Positions 1 to 8,651 of a stretch of DNA of 64,000 bases are shown one piece after another. The notes beneath the pieces were generated by a model that saw only the letters and a program-made list of their open reading frames with translations, was not told where the DNA came from and searched no databases. Position 1 is the first letter of the stretch; the number at the start of each line of letters is the position of its first letter. The translations under genes were made by a program, and so were the position numbers. Source of the stretch: DALYJJ01 sp033763935 (GTDB lineage Bacteria > Acidobacteriota > Terriglobia > Bryobacterales > Bryobacteraceae); the NCBI GenBank assembly GCA_033763935.1, contig JANRJO010000024.1:4228-68227 (forward strand). The letters run 5' to 3'.

Positions 1-591
1 GGTTGCGGGTGGCGTGGGTGACGTGTTGCTGCTGCCGCCGTTGCGAGTGGCTGCCACCGTACCGCCGGCGGCAGCGGCGCCGCCAACGATCAGCAGCACC
101 AGCAGCTTGGTGGAGATACCCGCACCTACAGCCGCGCCGGCGATGGCGGCATTTGTGATCGCAATGCCGGTGCTCGCCGTCGCACCCCCAAAGGAGGCTG
201 AGACGCGCATTGTCCAATTGCCCGGCTGCGTGTTTGTCTGCAAGCCCCTTGCGACGGCCCGCCCCTGGTTGTCCGTCAGCACTGTTAAAGAACGAGCCCC
301 GTTCGCAAAAGACCCGCCTGCTCCCTGATTGGGGAGGATGAACGTAACAGCGGCGCCGGCCACCGGCTTCTTGTTCTCGTCTTCCACCTGTACGATCGGT
401 TCACGGGCGACTCTCTGACGAACGTTATTCGTCGCGCCGTCACCCTCAATCACAATGATGTTCAGCTTCCCCGCCCCGGGCCTCTGCTGTACCTCCACCT
501 GCTGCGCCCACGCGGGCTGGAGTGCGACCAAGTAGGCCAAAGTCACTGCCAGCAGGGCCCTCGTGGTAGCACCTATCCCCCGAATAGCCAT
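1..591 (-). CDS. Secreted Ig-like domain protein, partial (3' end outside window)
   Basis: The frame is open from the ATG at 591 to the window edge, so the protein is cut after about 197 residues. Residues 1-29 form a Sec signal peptide ending AWA, followed by Gln-rich sequence. Residues about 40-145 look like an Ig-like beta-sandwich of the type found in bacterial adhesins and carboxypeptidase-regulatory proteins, with phrases such as PVAGAAVTFILPN and LTDNQGRAVARGL. A Gly/Ala-rich hydrophobic stretch follows at about 148-180, possibly a membrane anchor, then a Ser/Thr/Pro tail. The start is supported by a strong AGGGAGG six bases upstream of ATG. It diverges from the DUF4384/caspase operon. 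Its function is unknown; a surface or periplasmic structural role is inferred. Confidence 0.75.
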   Translation of the reverse strand, partial: MAIRGIGATTRALLAVTLAYLVALQPAWAQQVEVQQRPGAGKLNIIVIEGDGATNNVRQRVAREPIVQVEDENKKPVAGAAVTFILPNQGAGGSFANGARSLTVLTDNQGRAVARGLQTNTQPGNWTMRVSASFGGATASTGIAITNAAIAGAAVGAGISTKLLVLLIVGGAAAAGGTVAATRNGGSSNTSPTPPAT

Positions 592-618
592 TCCGATCCT
601 CCCTATCTATGGATTTCG

Positions 619-624
619 ATTATA
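619..624 (-). promoter_or_regulatory. Candidate -10 box (TATAAT) of the Ig-like protein gene
   Basis: The minus strand reads a perfect TATAAT here, 28 bases upstream of the ATG at 591. No convincing TTGACA-like -35 box lies 16-18 bases further upstream, so this is a candidate only. Confidence 0.35.
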
Positions 625-707
625 CCCTCAACAACGCCGTTAGGTATCTGGTTTGCATAGCTTTTGCTGGTACACTAGCTAACACCCTGGGTACTCGGAT
701 GGCGCCT

Positions 708-1577
708 ATGAAAACATTAGTGGTTTCCATTGTTCTTTCAGCCGTGGTGTCCACGGCGTGGTGTCAACAACAAAGACAGTTGACTGCCCGAGAGCTGTTC
801 TATCAACCCATTTCCGCTCCCAAATCCGCGGCGGCGTCCAAACCTGCGACCGCTAAACCGGCTGCCCAGGCGGCCAAGCCGGTACAGACCGAAGTAGCTC
901 GCCGGCAGGGGAGGCCTACCGAGACCGCGCCGTCGGGCGAGAGTGCGGCCTCCCAAGTACCGGTGATTCCCGCCAGCCAGACCAACCTGGCTCCGCTCGG
1001 CCTGCGCTACAGCGTCCTTAAGTATGCCGGGGATGACGGCGACGTCGAAGTGGATACCGATATGGTCTTTCGCGCCGGCGACCGGGTCCGTCTCGCCGTG
1101 CAGACCAACGACGCGGGCTACCTTTATGTAGTCATGCGCGGCTCCAGCGGCAACTGGAAGATCCTATTTCCAGCGGTGGAGATCAACGAGACGGACAACC
1201 GCGTCGAGCGCGGCAAGAGCTACATGATCCCCCGCAGCACGCGCTTCATCTTCGACGAGCAGGCGGGCGACGAGCAGTTGTTTGTGGTGCTCTCGCGCCA
1301 GCCTGAGCCCGACTTCGACCAGCTCATTACGCACCTAGCGACCGGCGGCGGCAGCCCTCGGAAGGAAGAGCCGAAGCAGGTGATGCTGGCGAAGAACACG
1401 GTTGACGACTCGCTCATCCAGCGCGTTCGGGAGCGTCTGGTGGCGCGCGACCTGGTCTTCGAAAAGGTCAGCGACACCAATGCCGGCGCACGCAAAGAGA
1501 AGGCGAATTACGTGGTCGATCCGAGTGGCAGCCCGCAGTCCCGGCTGGTTGTGGATCTCAAGTTGCAACACCGGTGA
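708..1577 (+). CDS. Exported DUF4384 domain protein
   Basis: The protein has 289 residues from the ATG at 708. A signal peptide (MKTLVVSIVLSAVVSTAWC) is followed by an Ala/Lys/Pro-rich linker (about 35-75) and a DUF4384-type domain at about 100-205 (motifs FRAGDRVRLAVQTNDAGYLYV and MIPRSTRFIFDEQAGDEQLF). The frame is open further upstream to 609, but the signal peptide and the weak CGGATGG before 708 favour the later start; 699 is also possible. Its stop overlaps the GTG of the next gene. DUF4384 is often linked to caspase-like or kinase proteins, and a caspase-fold gene lies two genes downstream. An extracytoplasmic binding or sensory role is inferred; no catalytic residues are evident. Confidence 0.8.
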   Translation: MKTLVVSIVLSAVVSTAWCQQQRQLTARELFYQPISAPKSAAASKPATAKPAAQAAKPVQTEVARRQGRPTETAPSGESAASQVPVIPASQTNLAPLGLRYSVLKYAGDDGDVEVDTDMVFRAGDRVRLAVQTNDAGYLYVVMRGSSGNWKILFPAVEINETDNRVERGKSYMIPRSTRFIFDEQAGDEQLFVVLSRQPEPDFDQLITHLATGGGSPRKEEPKQVMLAKNTVDDSLIQRVRERLVARDLVFEKVSDTNAGARKEKANYVVDPSGSPQSRLVVDLKLQHR

Positions 1578-2293
1578 GCACCATGACCCGCCACCTGTTG
1601 ATCGCTCTGGGTGCGATCGTTGCGGTTGACTCCGCCTCCGCCCAGAGCCGCCCGATGTCCGCCGGCCCGAACCGCATGGAACTGCGGGTGGAGCGCCGGG
1701 AAGCAGGCGTTTGGAAGGCCGTCGATCCTTCGAGCGTCTTCGCCTCCGGCGACCAGTTGCGCTTCCGCTTCAAGACCAACTTCCCCGGCTTCCTCTACGT
1801 GATGAACCACGGCACGTCGGGCGAGTATCTGCTGCTCTATCCGACGAAAGAGTCGGGCGAGTCGAACCGCATCGACGGCGGGCGCGACTACGTGGTGCCC
1901 GGCAACGAGGGCGCTTTCAAGGTCAGCGGACCGGAAGGCTTCGACGTCATGTACTGGCTGATCAGCCCTTCGGAGCTGCGGGCGGAGGACGGATCAAAGC
2001 GATCCGGTTACGTGCCTCTCCCGCCGCCGCCGAAGAACGTGACCAAGGCTCTCTCCTCACTGCGGCCCCGCTGCGATGACACCATTTTTCGGGCGCGCGG
2101 CGAGTGCGTGGACTCGAACGCCGGCGTAAAGCAGGTGAAGACCGCCGAGCAGCTTCCTGAGAATCTAAAGCCCGTTCCGAATTTGACCGCGCGCGAACTG
2201 GTCTTCATTCGGGAACCGAACAAGGCGGTGGTCTCTTCGCCGGCGCCGCTCGACGGACCGGTAATCTATGAGTACCGGCTGGCTCACAGGTGA
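1574..2293 (+). CDS. Second exported DUF4384 domain protein
   Basis: The protein has up to 239 residues. The GTG at 1574 overlaps the preceding stop (GTGA); an ATG at 1583 giving MTRHLLIALGAIVAVDSASA is equally possible. After the signal peptide comes a DUF4384-like domain (FASGDQLRFRFKTNFPGFLY, then a hydrophobic LLLYPTKESG strand and DYVVPGNEGAFKV), clearly related to its upstream neighbour, so a tandem duplication is likely. Pro-rich and Cys-containing segments follow (PPPPKNV, RCDDTIFRARGEC). Its stop abuts the next start, so the three genes are almost certainly one transcript. No enzymatic motif is seen; a partner role for the caspase-like protein is inferred. Confidence 0.8.
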   Translation: MSTMTRHLLIALGAIVAVDSASAQSRPMSAGPNRMELRVERREAGVWKAVDPSSVFASGDQLRFRFKTNFPGFLYVMNHGTSGEYLLLYPTKESGESNRIDGGRDYVVPGNEGAFKVSGPEGFDVMYWLISPSELRAEDGSKRSGYVPLPPPPKNVTKALSSLRPRCDDTIFRARGECVDSNAGVKQVKTAEQLPENLKPVPNLTARELVFIREPNKAVVSSPAPLDGPVIYEYRLAHR

Positions 2294-2301
2294 GGTACCC
2301 T

Positions 2302-4398
2302 ATGCGGCTGACACCGATCCTCGTTTTGCTCGCCGTGGCCTGCGCCGCGCAGACCACGAAGAAGGAACGCGACCTCAAATTCGAATCGACGACTCCCGGA
2401 GGCCCGGGCGCGGCCAGCGTCCGGCCGCCCGAGCGCGAGTTCGTGAAGGAAGCGCGCACGCCCGTCATCCCGCGCAGTTATGCCCTGGTGGTGGGCGTCG
2501 GGGCCTACAAGAACCTCGAGGCAAAACACCATCTGCAGTTCCCGGAGCGCGATGCGGAGGCGGTTTACTCGATCCTCATCAGCCCGGAGGGCGGCAACTT
2601 CCGGGCGGAGAACGTCAAGCGGTTCGTGGGCGCCAATGCGACGCTCGCGAACATCCGCGCCTCGCTCGAGCAGTGGCTGCCTTCCGTGGCGCAAGACGAC
2701 GACCGGGTGCTGATCTACTTTGCCGGCCACGGCTTCGTGAAGGACGGCAAAGGCTACCTGGCGCCGTACGACGTCGACTTGAACAAGCTGGAGTCGACCG
2801 CTTACCCGATGGACGCGCTGGGCAGCGCGATCGGCGGCAAGATCAAAGGCAAGTGGAAGGTGCTCCTCACCGACTCCTGCCATAGTGGCGCGATCACTCC
2901 GGAGTCCGACCGCGCACAGCTGAACAAGAGCCTGCTCGACCTCAACAAAAGCCTCTTCTCGCTGACGGCCAGCCGCGACCGCGAACAGTCGTTCGAGAGC
3001 TCGGAATGGGGCGGGGGCCACGGCATCTTCACCTATTACGTGGTGAAGGGCATGGAGGGCGCGGCGGATACCTCGCAGGACGGCATTGTGACCGCGGATG
3101 AGCTGGCCGAATACGTGCGCACCAATGTGCGCGAGGCGACTGCCGGGCGCCAGAATCCGACTTCGGACCGGGGCAGCTTTGACTCTGAGATGCTGCTCGC
3201 CTACATTCCCTCCGGCCGCAGCCCGGAAGCGCCTCCTCCGCCGAAGTTCGGGACGCTGATCGTGGAGGTGAACCAGGACGGCGTCGAGGTCTTCGTGAAC
3301 GGCAAGTCCGTGGGCGTGGTCAACAAGGGCTCGCCGCTGCGGCTACCGGGCCTGGCCCCGGGCGCCATTACGGTGAAGGCGGTGAAGATGGGCTTCGAGC
3401 CTGACGGTCCGCGTGAGGAGATGGTCTACCCGGGCCAGGAGAGCACGGTTTCGTTCAAGATCGTCATTCCCCGGCGGCGGCCGCGCGCCGCCGTGGAGCA
3501 CTTCGACCGCGGCCTGGACCACTACAACAAATCCGGCGGCGACAACTATAAGAAAGCGGCCGACGAGTTTGCGAAGGCGCTCAGCGTCGATCCCAAGTAC
3601 AGCCAGGCGGCGCTGTACTTGGGTCGTTCGCATCATGCGCAGTTCAACTACGAGGCGGCGAAGGCAGCCTACACGAAGGCCATTGAGATCGACCCGGACT
3701 ACCTGGAGGCGCGCGCCAGCTACGGCGGCATGCTCCTCGACATCGGCGACCTGGACGAATCGATCCGGCAGTTGAACGCCGTGACGCAGCGCGACAAGAA
3801 GAATGCGCAGGCGTTTTACCTGTTGAGCCAGGCGCTGCGCCGGAAGGACCTCTATGAGGACGGCATATTGGCGGCGCGCGCCGCCATCAAACTGGTGCCC
3901 GAAAATGCTGAAGCGCACTTCTGGCTCGCGGAAAACCTCCGCATGACGAAGAAGTGGAGTGACGCCGGCGCTGAGTATCAGGAGTACCTGCGCCTGAGCG
4001 ACTTCGACAGCAAGATGGCCGGCAAGCTCAACTACTATGTGCTCGGCTTCCTGTCCGGCGTCGGAAAGAAGAAGCGCGCGGCGCAGACCGATATCTGGCG
4101 CGAGCTGCGCAGCATGGCCTACTTCGGCCTTTGCGAAACGGAGCGGAAGCAGAACCGCTTCAACATCGCCATCGGCCACTGTCAGAAAGCCCTGGTCTAT
4201 GACCCGGGCGACCCCTTCCTCCACTATCAGCTGGGCCTTGCCTACACCCAGCAGGCAAACGAAACCGACGATCGTTCCCTCCTCCCCGCCGCCCGCAAAC
4301 ACTTCCGCTCGATGCTCGAGATCAACGCTGAACTGCCGGAAGCCGGCAGCGTTCGCACGATGCTCGCGGCCATCGAAAAAGCTATTTACGCTCAGTAG
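2302..4398 (+). CDS. Exported caspase-fold (C14-like) protein with PEGA domain and TPR repeats
   Basis: The protein has 698 residues. The ATG at 2302 is preceded by AGGTGAGG with six bases spacing; an upstream GTG at 2290 is less likely. A signal peptide (MRLTPILVLLAVACAAQ, possibly a lipoprotein signal) leads into a caspase/metacaspase-type domain at about 55-300. The catalytic dyad is visible as His143 in YFAGHGF and Cys193 in TDSCHSG. A PEGA domain follows at about 315-380 (GTLIVEVNQDGVEVFVNGKS), then several TPR units at about 400-690. In known families this fold cleaves after Arg/Lys or Asp; the substrate here is unknown. Fusion to TPRs and the two DUF4384 partners suggest a protein-complex scaffold acting outside the cytoplasm. 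Confidence 0.85.
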   Translation: MRLTPILVLLAVACAAQTTKKERDLKFESTTPGGPGAASVRPPEREFVKEARTPVIPRSYALVVGVGAYKNLEAKHHLQFPERDAEAVYSILISPEGGNFRAENVKRFVGANATLANIRASLEQWLPSVAQDDDRVLIYFAGHGFVKDGKGYLAPYDVDLNKLESTAYPMDALGSAIGGKIKGKWKVLLTDSCHSGAITPESDRAQLNKSLLDLNKSLFSLTASRDREQSFESSEWGGGHGIFTYYVVKGMEGAADTSQDGIVTADELAEYVRTNVREATAGRQNPTSDRGSFDSEMLLAYIPSGRSPEAPPPPKFGTLIVEVNQDGVEVFVNGKSVGVVNKGSPLRLPGLAPGAITVKAVKMGFEPDGPREEMVYPGQESTVSFKIVIPRRRPRAAVEHFDRGLDHYNKSGGDNYKKAADEFAKALSVDPKYSQAALYLGRSHHAQFNYEAAKAAYTKAIEIDPDYLEARASYGGMLLDIGDLDESIRQLNAVTQRDKKNAQAFYLLSQALRRKDLYEDGILAARAAIKLVPENAEAHFWLAENLRMTKKWSDAGAEYQEYLRLSDFDSKMAGKLNYYVLGFLSGVGKKKRAAQTDIWRELRSMAYFGLCETERKQNRFNIAIGHCQKALVYDPGDPFLHYQLGLAYTQQANETDDRSLLPAARKHFRSMLEINAELPEAGSVRTMLAAIEKAIYAQ

Positions 4399-4436
4399 AC
4401 CGGCCTCTCCCGCCACATGAGATAGCATCGTCTTCC

Positions 4437-5621
4437 ATGAAGACGCTGCTGTTTATCGCCTTTGCCTCCCTCGTCTGCGCCCAGTCCTCCGACCTTGCCC
4501 GTAAGCGGCCTGGCGTCTCCACGCGCTGGGCGACGTTTGAAAACCGCAAGGCCGGCAAAGGAGCCGGCGGCGCGGAGAACAAGGGCGCGAAGGGCAGGCC
4601 TTTTGAGGCCATCGCGCCTGGCGAAACGAAGACCCTCCTCGACATAGAGGGCTCCGGGGAGATCCGCCGCATGTGGTTCACCATCCAGCAGCGTGACCCG
4701 GAGATGCTGCGGTCGCTGCTGCTCGAGATGTATTGGGACGGCGCCAAGACACCCGCCGTGGCCGTTCCCGTGGGCGATTTCTTCGGCGCGATACTCGGGC
4801 GCGCAGTCCGCTTCGAGAACGAGCTGTTCTCAAACCCCGAGGGCCGCTCCTTCAACCTGTATATCCCGATGCCCTTCCGCCGGGGCGCACGCGTGACGCT
4901 ACGCAACGAAAGCACCCGGCCTCTGCCGTACCTTTTCTATGACATCGATTTCCTGTTGACACCGGAGCCTGACCCCGACGCTCTCTACTTTCACGCCATC
5001 TGGCGGCGCAGCCGATGGAACAAGCCGGGCGAGGACTTCGAGTTTCTGCCCAAGGTGAGCGGCGCGGGCCGGTTCCTGGGCGCCCATTTCGGCGTCATCA
5101 CGCATCCCGACAACACCGGCTGGTGGGGTGAGGGCGAGGTCAAGATTTGGGTGGACGGCGACAGCGGCCTGCCGACAATCGTGGGCACCGGAACCGAAGA
5201 CTATATCGGAACAGGCTGGGGCCAAGGCGTCTACGCGAACCGCTTCCAGGGCTGCCTGGTGGCCGACGAGAAGGCGGGCCAGTACACCTTTTACCGATAT
5301 CACGTGCCGGACCCCGTATACTTCGACAAGGATCTGCGGGCGACGATTCAAGTGATGGGCGGGGACCGTAAGGACAGAGTGATAGCGATGCTCGACAAGG
5401 GCGTGCCCGTGACGCCGGTAACAATCGACGTGGGCGGCAAGCTGGTTCACCTGTTGGAGAGCGGCGTCGATCTTCGCCAGCATCAATCACCGCCCGAGTC
5501 CTGGGTCAACGTCTACCGGCGCGACGACTGGTCGGCCGTGGCGCTGTTCTATCTGGATGCCCCGGAGAACGGACTTCCCGCAGTGGCGCCGGCCGCGGTC
5601 CGCACCGAAGGATTGAAATGA
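4437..5621 (+). CDS. DUF2961 protein, GH172-like glycoside hydrolase
   Basis: The protein has 394 residues with a signal peptide (MKTLLFIAFASLVCAQ). The body matches the DUF2961 pattern: FENRKAGKGAGG near the start, LDIEGSGEIRRMWFTI, PVGDFFG, and the hallmark GTGTEDYIGTGWG near residue 250. The DUF2961 family has been reclassified as glycoside hydrolase family 172, whose characterised members act on difructose dianhydride or arabinofuranose-type glycosides. The substrate here cannot be read from sequence. The stop overlaps the next gene by ATGA, so translation is probably coupled to a PQQ-type propeller. An extracytoplasmic carbohydrate-processing role is inferred. Confidence 0.82.
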   Translation: MKTLLFIAFASLVCAQSSDLARKRPGVSTRWATFENRKAGKGAGGAENKGAKGRPFEAIAPGETKTLLDIEGSGEIRRMWFTIQQRDPEMLRSLLLEMYWDGAKTPAVAVPVGDFFGAILGRAVRFENELFSNPEGRSFNLYIPMPFRRGARVTLRNESTRPLPYLFYDIDFLLTPEPDPDALYFHAIWRRSRWNKPGEDFEFLPKVSGAGRFLGAHFGVITHPDNTGWWGEGEVKIWVDGDSGLPTIVGTGTEDYIGTGWGQGVYANRFQGCLVADEKAGQYTFYRYHVPDPVYFDKDLRATIQVMGGDRKDRVIAMLDKGVPVTPVTIDVGGKLVHLLESGVDLRQHQSPPESWVNVYRRDDWSAVALFYLDAPENGLPAVAPAAVRTEGLK

Positions 5622-6934
5622 AACGATTCTGCTTCGCGGCCGCCACGGCCGCCGCCCTGCTCACGCTCTCGGCTGAGCCGCTCCCCGATGTGTGGCCGGG
5701 CTGGCGGGGGCCTCTGGGGGACGGCACCTCTCCGCTGAAGGGACTTCCCGTCGAGTGGTCGCCCGAAAACAACCTCGCATGGAAAGCCCCCGTCCCGGGC
5801 CGTGGACATTCCTCTCCAGTGATATGGAAGGACCGCGTCTTTCTGACGAGTGACATTGAAGGCGAGGTGATTCCCGGAGCCGGTCCGGTGAAGCACAAGA
5901 TCAACAACGAGCCGTTCGTTCACCCCGATAGCGTTAGCGGCAACCGGAAGCACACTCTCAAGGTCCTCGCCTTCGATGTGTCTACCGGAAAGCTACTGTG
6001 GGAGCGGACAGCCTACGAAGGCAAGGTGTACGACGACATCCACAAGTTTAATACGTACGCCTCGCCGACGCCCGTGACCGATGGCAAGCACCTGTACGTC
6101 TGGTTCGAATCACAGGGGCTCTACAAGTACGACTTCACCGGCAAGCTGCTCTGGTCGGCGAACCTGGGGGGCATCGCCACGCTTGGAGTGGGAACCGGCG
6201 TGTCACCGGTGCTTTTTGAAGACCTGGCTCTCTTGCTCTGCGACCAGGACGGCGGTGAGAACTCGTTCCTGGCCGCAGTTTCTACAAAGACCGGAAAAGA
6301 GGTTTGGCGAACGAAACGCACCAACGGCCTCACGTGGACCACGCCGCTTCTTGTTCCCGGCCCGCAACTGATCGTCCCGTCGAGTGAAGACGTGACCGCC
6401 TACCACCCGCGCACCGGCAAGGAACTCTGGCGCGCGGAGGGACTCGAAAACAATGTGGTCCACACGCCTGTCGCCGGTCATGGCATGGTGTACGTCTCCA
6501 GCGGCTATCCCAACAAGAAGACCATGGCCATTCGCTTACAACCGAGGACGGGCGAAGAGCGAGTGGCATGGCGGTACGCCAAAGGTACAGGCTATCTTCC
6601 CTCCCCGCTGATCTATGGCGATTACATCTATCTGATGACCGGCGCCGGACTGTTTACTTGCCTCGACGCAAGAACAGGCGAGCCGAAGTACGAGTCCAAG
6701 CGATTCCCCGCCCCAGGCCAATTCACGGCGTCGCCCGTAGCGTTTGACGGCAAGATTCTGATTACCAGCAACGATGGCGACACGTACGTGGTGAAAGCCG
6801 GCCCGGAGTTTGAAGTGCTCGGAAAGAACGCTTTGGGCGAAGCGGTGTACGCCTCTCTGGCGATGGCGGGCGATTCGATCTTTGTCCGATCTGCGGGGCA
6901 TCTCTACCGGATTCGTAAAACGGCCGACCGATAG
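5618..6934 (+). CDS. Exported PQQ-like beta-propeller protein (BamB-like fold)
   Basis: The protein has 438 residues. After a signal peptide (MKRFCFAAATAAALLTLS) it begins with the WPGWRGPLGDGTSPLKGLP block typical of acidobacterial and planctomycetal outer-membrane assembly-factor-like (PQQ_2) proteins. Repeated blades follow, such as TGKLLWERTAY, TGKLLWSANLGG, TGKEVWRTKR and TGKELWRAEG. The ATG lies inside the preceding gene (ATGA overlap). The family is usually annotated as pyrrolo-quinoline-quinone repeat protein, but no quinoprotein catalytic residues can be assigned and a structural or binding role is equally likely. Pairing with the GH172-like gene is the main clue to context. Confidence 0.85.
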   Translation: MKRFCFAAATAAALLTLSAEPLPDVWPGWRGPLGDGTSPLKGLPVEWSPENNLAWKAPVPGRGHSSPVIWKDRVFLTSDIEGEVIPGAGPVKHKINNEPFVHPDSVSGNRKHTLKVLAFDVSTGKLLWERTAYEGKVYDDIHKFNTYASPTPVTDGKHLYVWFESQGLYKYDFTGKLLWSANLGGIATLGVGTGVSPVLFEDLALLLCDQDGGENSFLAAVSTKTGKEVWRTKRTNGLTWTTPLLVPGPQLIVPSSEDVTAYHPRTGKELWRAEGLENNVVHTPVAGHGMVYVSSGYPNKKTMAIRLQPRTGEERVAWRYAKGTGYLPSPLIYGDYIYLMTGAGLFTCLDARTGEPKYESKRFPAPGQFTASPVAFDGKILITSNDGDTYVVKAGPEFEVLGKNALGEAVYASLAMAGDSIFVRSAGHLYRIRKTADR

Positions 6935-7351
6935 ATCCAACTTACCTACAAGCTACTAGAACCCCTTGACACCCGATTTTTCCGGGTTCATCATCAGGAT
7001 GCATTTTCTGGTGATCCAAGCCTAACTTGGCACTTAGTAGGGCGTAAGTAAGTTCGCACACTAAGCGCGGGTCCGAGCCCGGGAGGAGGACTCCGGCCCG
7101 CCGATCGCATTCGCAGGCCCACGCGCAGGGACAGGGATGAGGGCGCGTTCCGCCCATTTCTCGTCCGTATACGAACTGTGAAGAGTTGCCGGGAAGGACC
7201 TCCACTCCTTTCGGGCGAGTACGTCTGTCCGACGCCCCGGTATATGCGGCGCGTGAGCCCGCGGTGTCGGCAGCCAGCCACCGAAGCGCGTAGTGGAGGA
7301 GAGCGGTACAACGCTGCGCGCCGGATGACGATTGCCTTCAAGGAGAAAGAA
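6935..7351 (+). other. 417-bp gene-free leader with inverted repeats upstream of the subtilase
   Basis: No convincing gene is seen. TTGACA at 6966-6971 with CATCAT at 6989-6994 (17-base spacer) is a possible promoter, which would give a transcript leader of about 350 bases. Two inverted repeats sit close together: CCAAG/CTTGG at 7016-7030 with a five-base loop, and CTTAGT at 7033-7038 paired with ACTAAG at 7060-7065. The GC-rich stretch after them can also fold. The reading frame of the subtilase is open through much of this region, but it lacks a good start before 7352. No known riboswitch class was recognised. Confidence 0.35.
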
Positions 7352-8599
7352 ATGGCAGCGAAGAGCAGCGATAACTCTGGAGCCCGCCGATCCGTGATCA
7401 TCACGTTCAAGCCAAAAGACAAGCGGGCTGACCAGCAGCGGGACAAGGTGGACGTAGTTCGAGAGGCGATCTCGACCAACGTACGGTTTCTGAACTCGGC
7501 GGAAGTCGCGCCGGGTGTGGGACCGGTGTCGGGCGTGGGCCAGGACCTGATCGGATTCGACGTGAACCTCTATGAGGCACCGATCGTGACGGCGTCGTTG
7601 ACGGAGGCGGAGGTCTCCAATCTGAAGAAGAACCCCGATGTGGCGATGGTGGAGGAAGACGGGCTCTGCTATGCCCTGTCGACAGCATCGCTCGTGTTTG
7701 AGGGACAGCCGTCGCCGTTGGCCGAGACGGTACCTGCCGGCATCAGCCAGGTGAAGGCGCCCGCGGCGTGGGATTCGTCGCGCGGCAAGGGGATTCGCGT
7801 CGCGGTTCTTGATACCGGCATTGACGCGGGACACCCGGACCTGGCGGCGAACGTAAAGGGCGCGGTCAGCTTTGTGCCCGGCGAGACGCCGGCCGATGGC
7901 AACGGCCACGGGACGCACTGCGCGGGGACGATCGCCGCGGCCATGAATGGAGTCGGAGTGGTAGGCGTGGCGCCGGCGGCGTGGCTCTATGCCGTGAAAG
8001 TACTCGCCAACAACGGCTCAGGGAATTGGAGCTGGCTCATCGCCGGGATCAACTGGTGCATTAATAACGGCATCAAGATCATCAGCATGAGCCTGGGCGG
8101 CTCGGGAGCGCCGGCGGCGCTCGAGACCATGTGCAACACGGCCTTCAATAAAGGCCTGCTCCTCATCGCAGCCGCAGGCAACAGCGGCCCCGGGAATAAC
8201 ACGGTGAATGTTCCGGGAAAATACAAGAACGTCATTGCGGTGTCGGCGATCGACAACGCGAACGTCATTGCGCCCTTCAGCAGCCGGGGGCCGGAGGTGG
8301 AGATTTGCGCACCGGGCGTTAACGTGCTTTCCACGGTGCCCGGCGGCGGTTACGGAACAAAGAGCGGCACCAGCATGGCCTGCCCCCACGTGGCGGGCGG
8401 CGCGGCCGTTGTCTGGGGCGCGCATCGCTTTGCCACCAATGTTCAGATCTGGAACCTGCTGGCGTTCACCGCGGACAACCTGGGACCGCCCAACTGGGAT
8501 CCGAACTACGGCTACGGCCGGCTGGACGTGGATCAGGCCGCGCTCATGCTCGTGCCCGCGCCCGCCATGGCGCTGAAGGAGTTGAAGGCCGGCGCGTAA
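7352..8599 (+). CDS. Subtilisin-like serine protease (S8) with I9-type propeptide and no signal peptide
   Basis: The protein has 415 residues. The start at ATG 7352 is set by AGGAG six bases upstream; an ATG at 7325 and longer in-frame extensions lack this. An I9-like propeptide covers about residues 12-110 (SVIITFKPKDK to MVEEDGLCYAL). The S8 catalytic domain shows Asp154 (VAVLDTGID), His186 (NGHGTHCAGT), oxyanion Asn277 (AAAGNSGPG) and Ser341 (GTSMACPHVAG). The N terminus (MAAKSSDNSGARRS) is not a Sec or Tat signal, so the enzyme may act inside the cell or leave by another route. It converges with an orphan propeptide-like gene across a hairpin. Confidence 0.9.
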   Translation: MAAKSSDNSGARRSVIITFKPKDKRADQQRDKVDVVREAISTNVRFLNSAEVAPGVGPVSGVGQDLIGFDVNLYEAPIVTASLTEAEVSNLKKNPDVAMVEEDGLCYALSTASLVFEGQPSPLAETVPAGISQVKAPAAWDSSRGKGIRVAVLDTGIDAGHPDLAANVKGAVSFVPGETPADGNGHGTHCAGTIAAAMNGVGVVGVAPAAWLYAVKVLANNGSGNWSWLIAGINWCINNGIKIISMSLGGSGAPAALETMCNTAFNKGLLLIAAAGNSGPGNNTVNVPGKYKNVIAVSAIDNANVIAPFSSRGPEVEICAPGVNVLSTVPGGGYGTKSGTSMACPHVAGGAAVVWGAHRFATNVQIWNLLAFTADNLGPPNWDPNYGYGRLDVDQAALMLVPAPAMALKELKAGA

Positions 8600-8617
8600 G
8601 TAGAGGGGACACCGAGA

Positions 8618-8643
8618 GGGCCGGCGGCTTGGAGCGCCGGCCC
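8618..8643. terminator. GC-rich hairpin between convergent subtilase and propeptide-like genes
   Basis: GGGCCGGCG at 8618-8626 pairs perfectly with CGCCGGCCC at 8635-8643 across an eight-base loop. A weaker outer arm, GAGGGGAC/GTCCCTC, flanks it. It fills the 52-bp gap between two convergent stops and has no T-run on either strand, so it is a bidirectional structure with likely but unproven terminator function. Confidence 0.55.
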
Positions 8644-8651
8644 CTGGTCCC

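Noticed and set aside
6974..6992. ACCCG/CGGGT hairpin after the propeller gene, considered as a terminator
   Set aside because: Only five base pairs and the T-run is in the loop, not after the stem, so termination is not supported.
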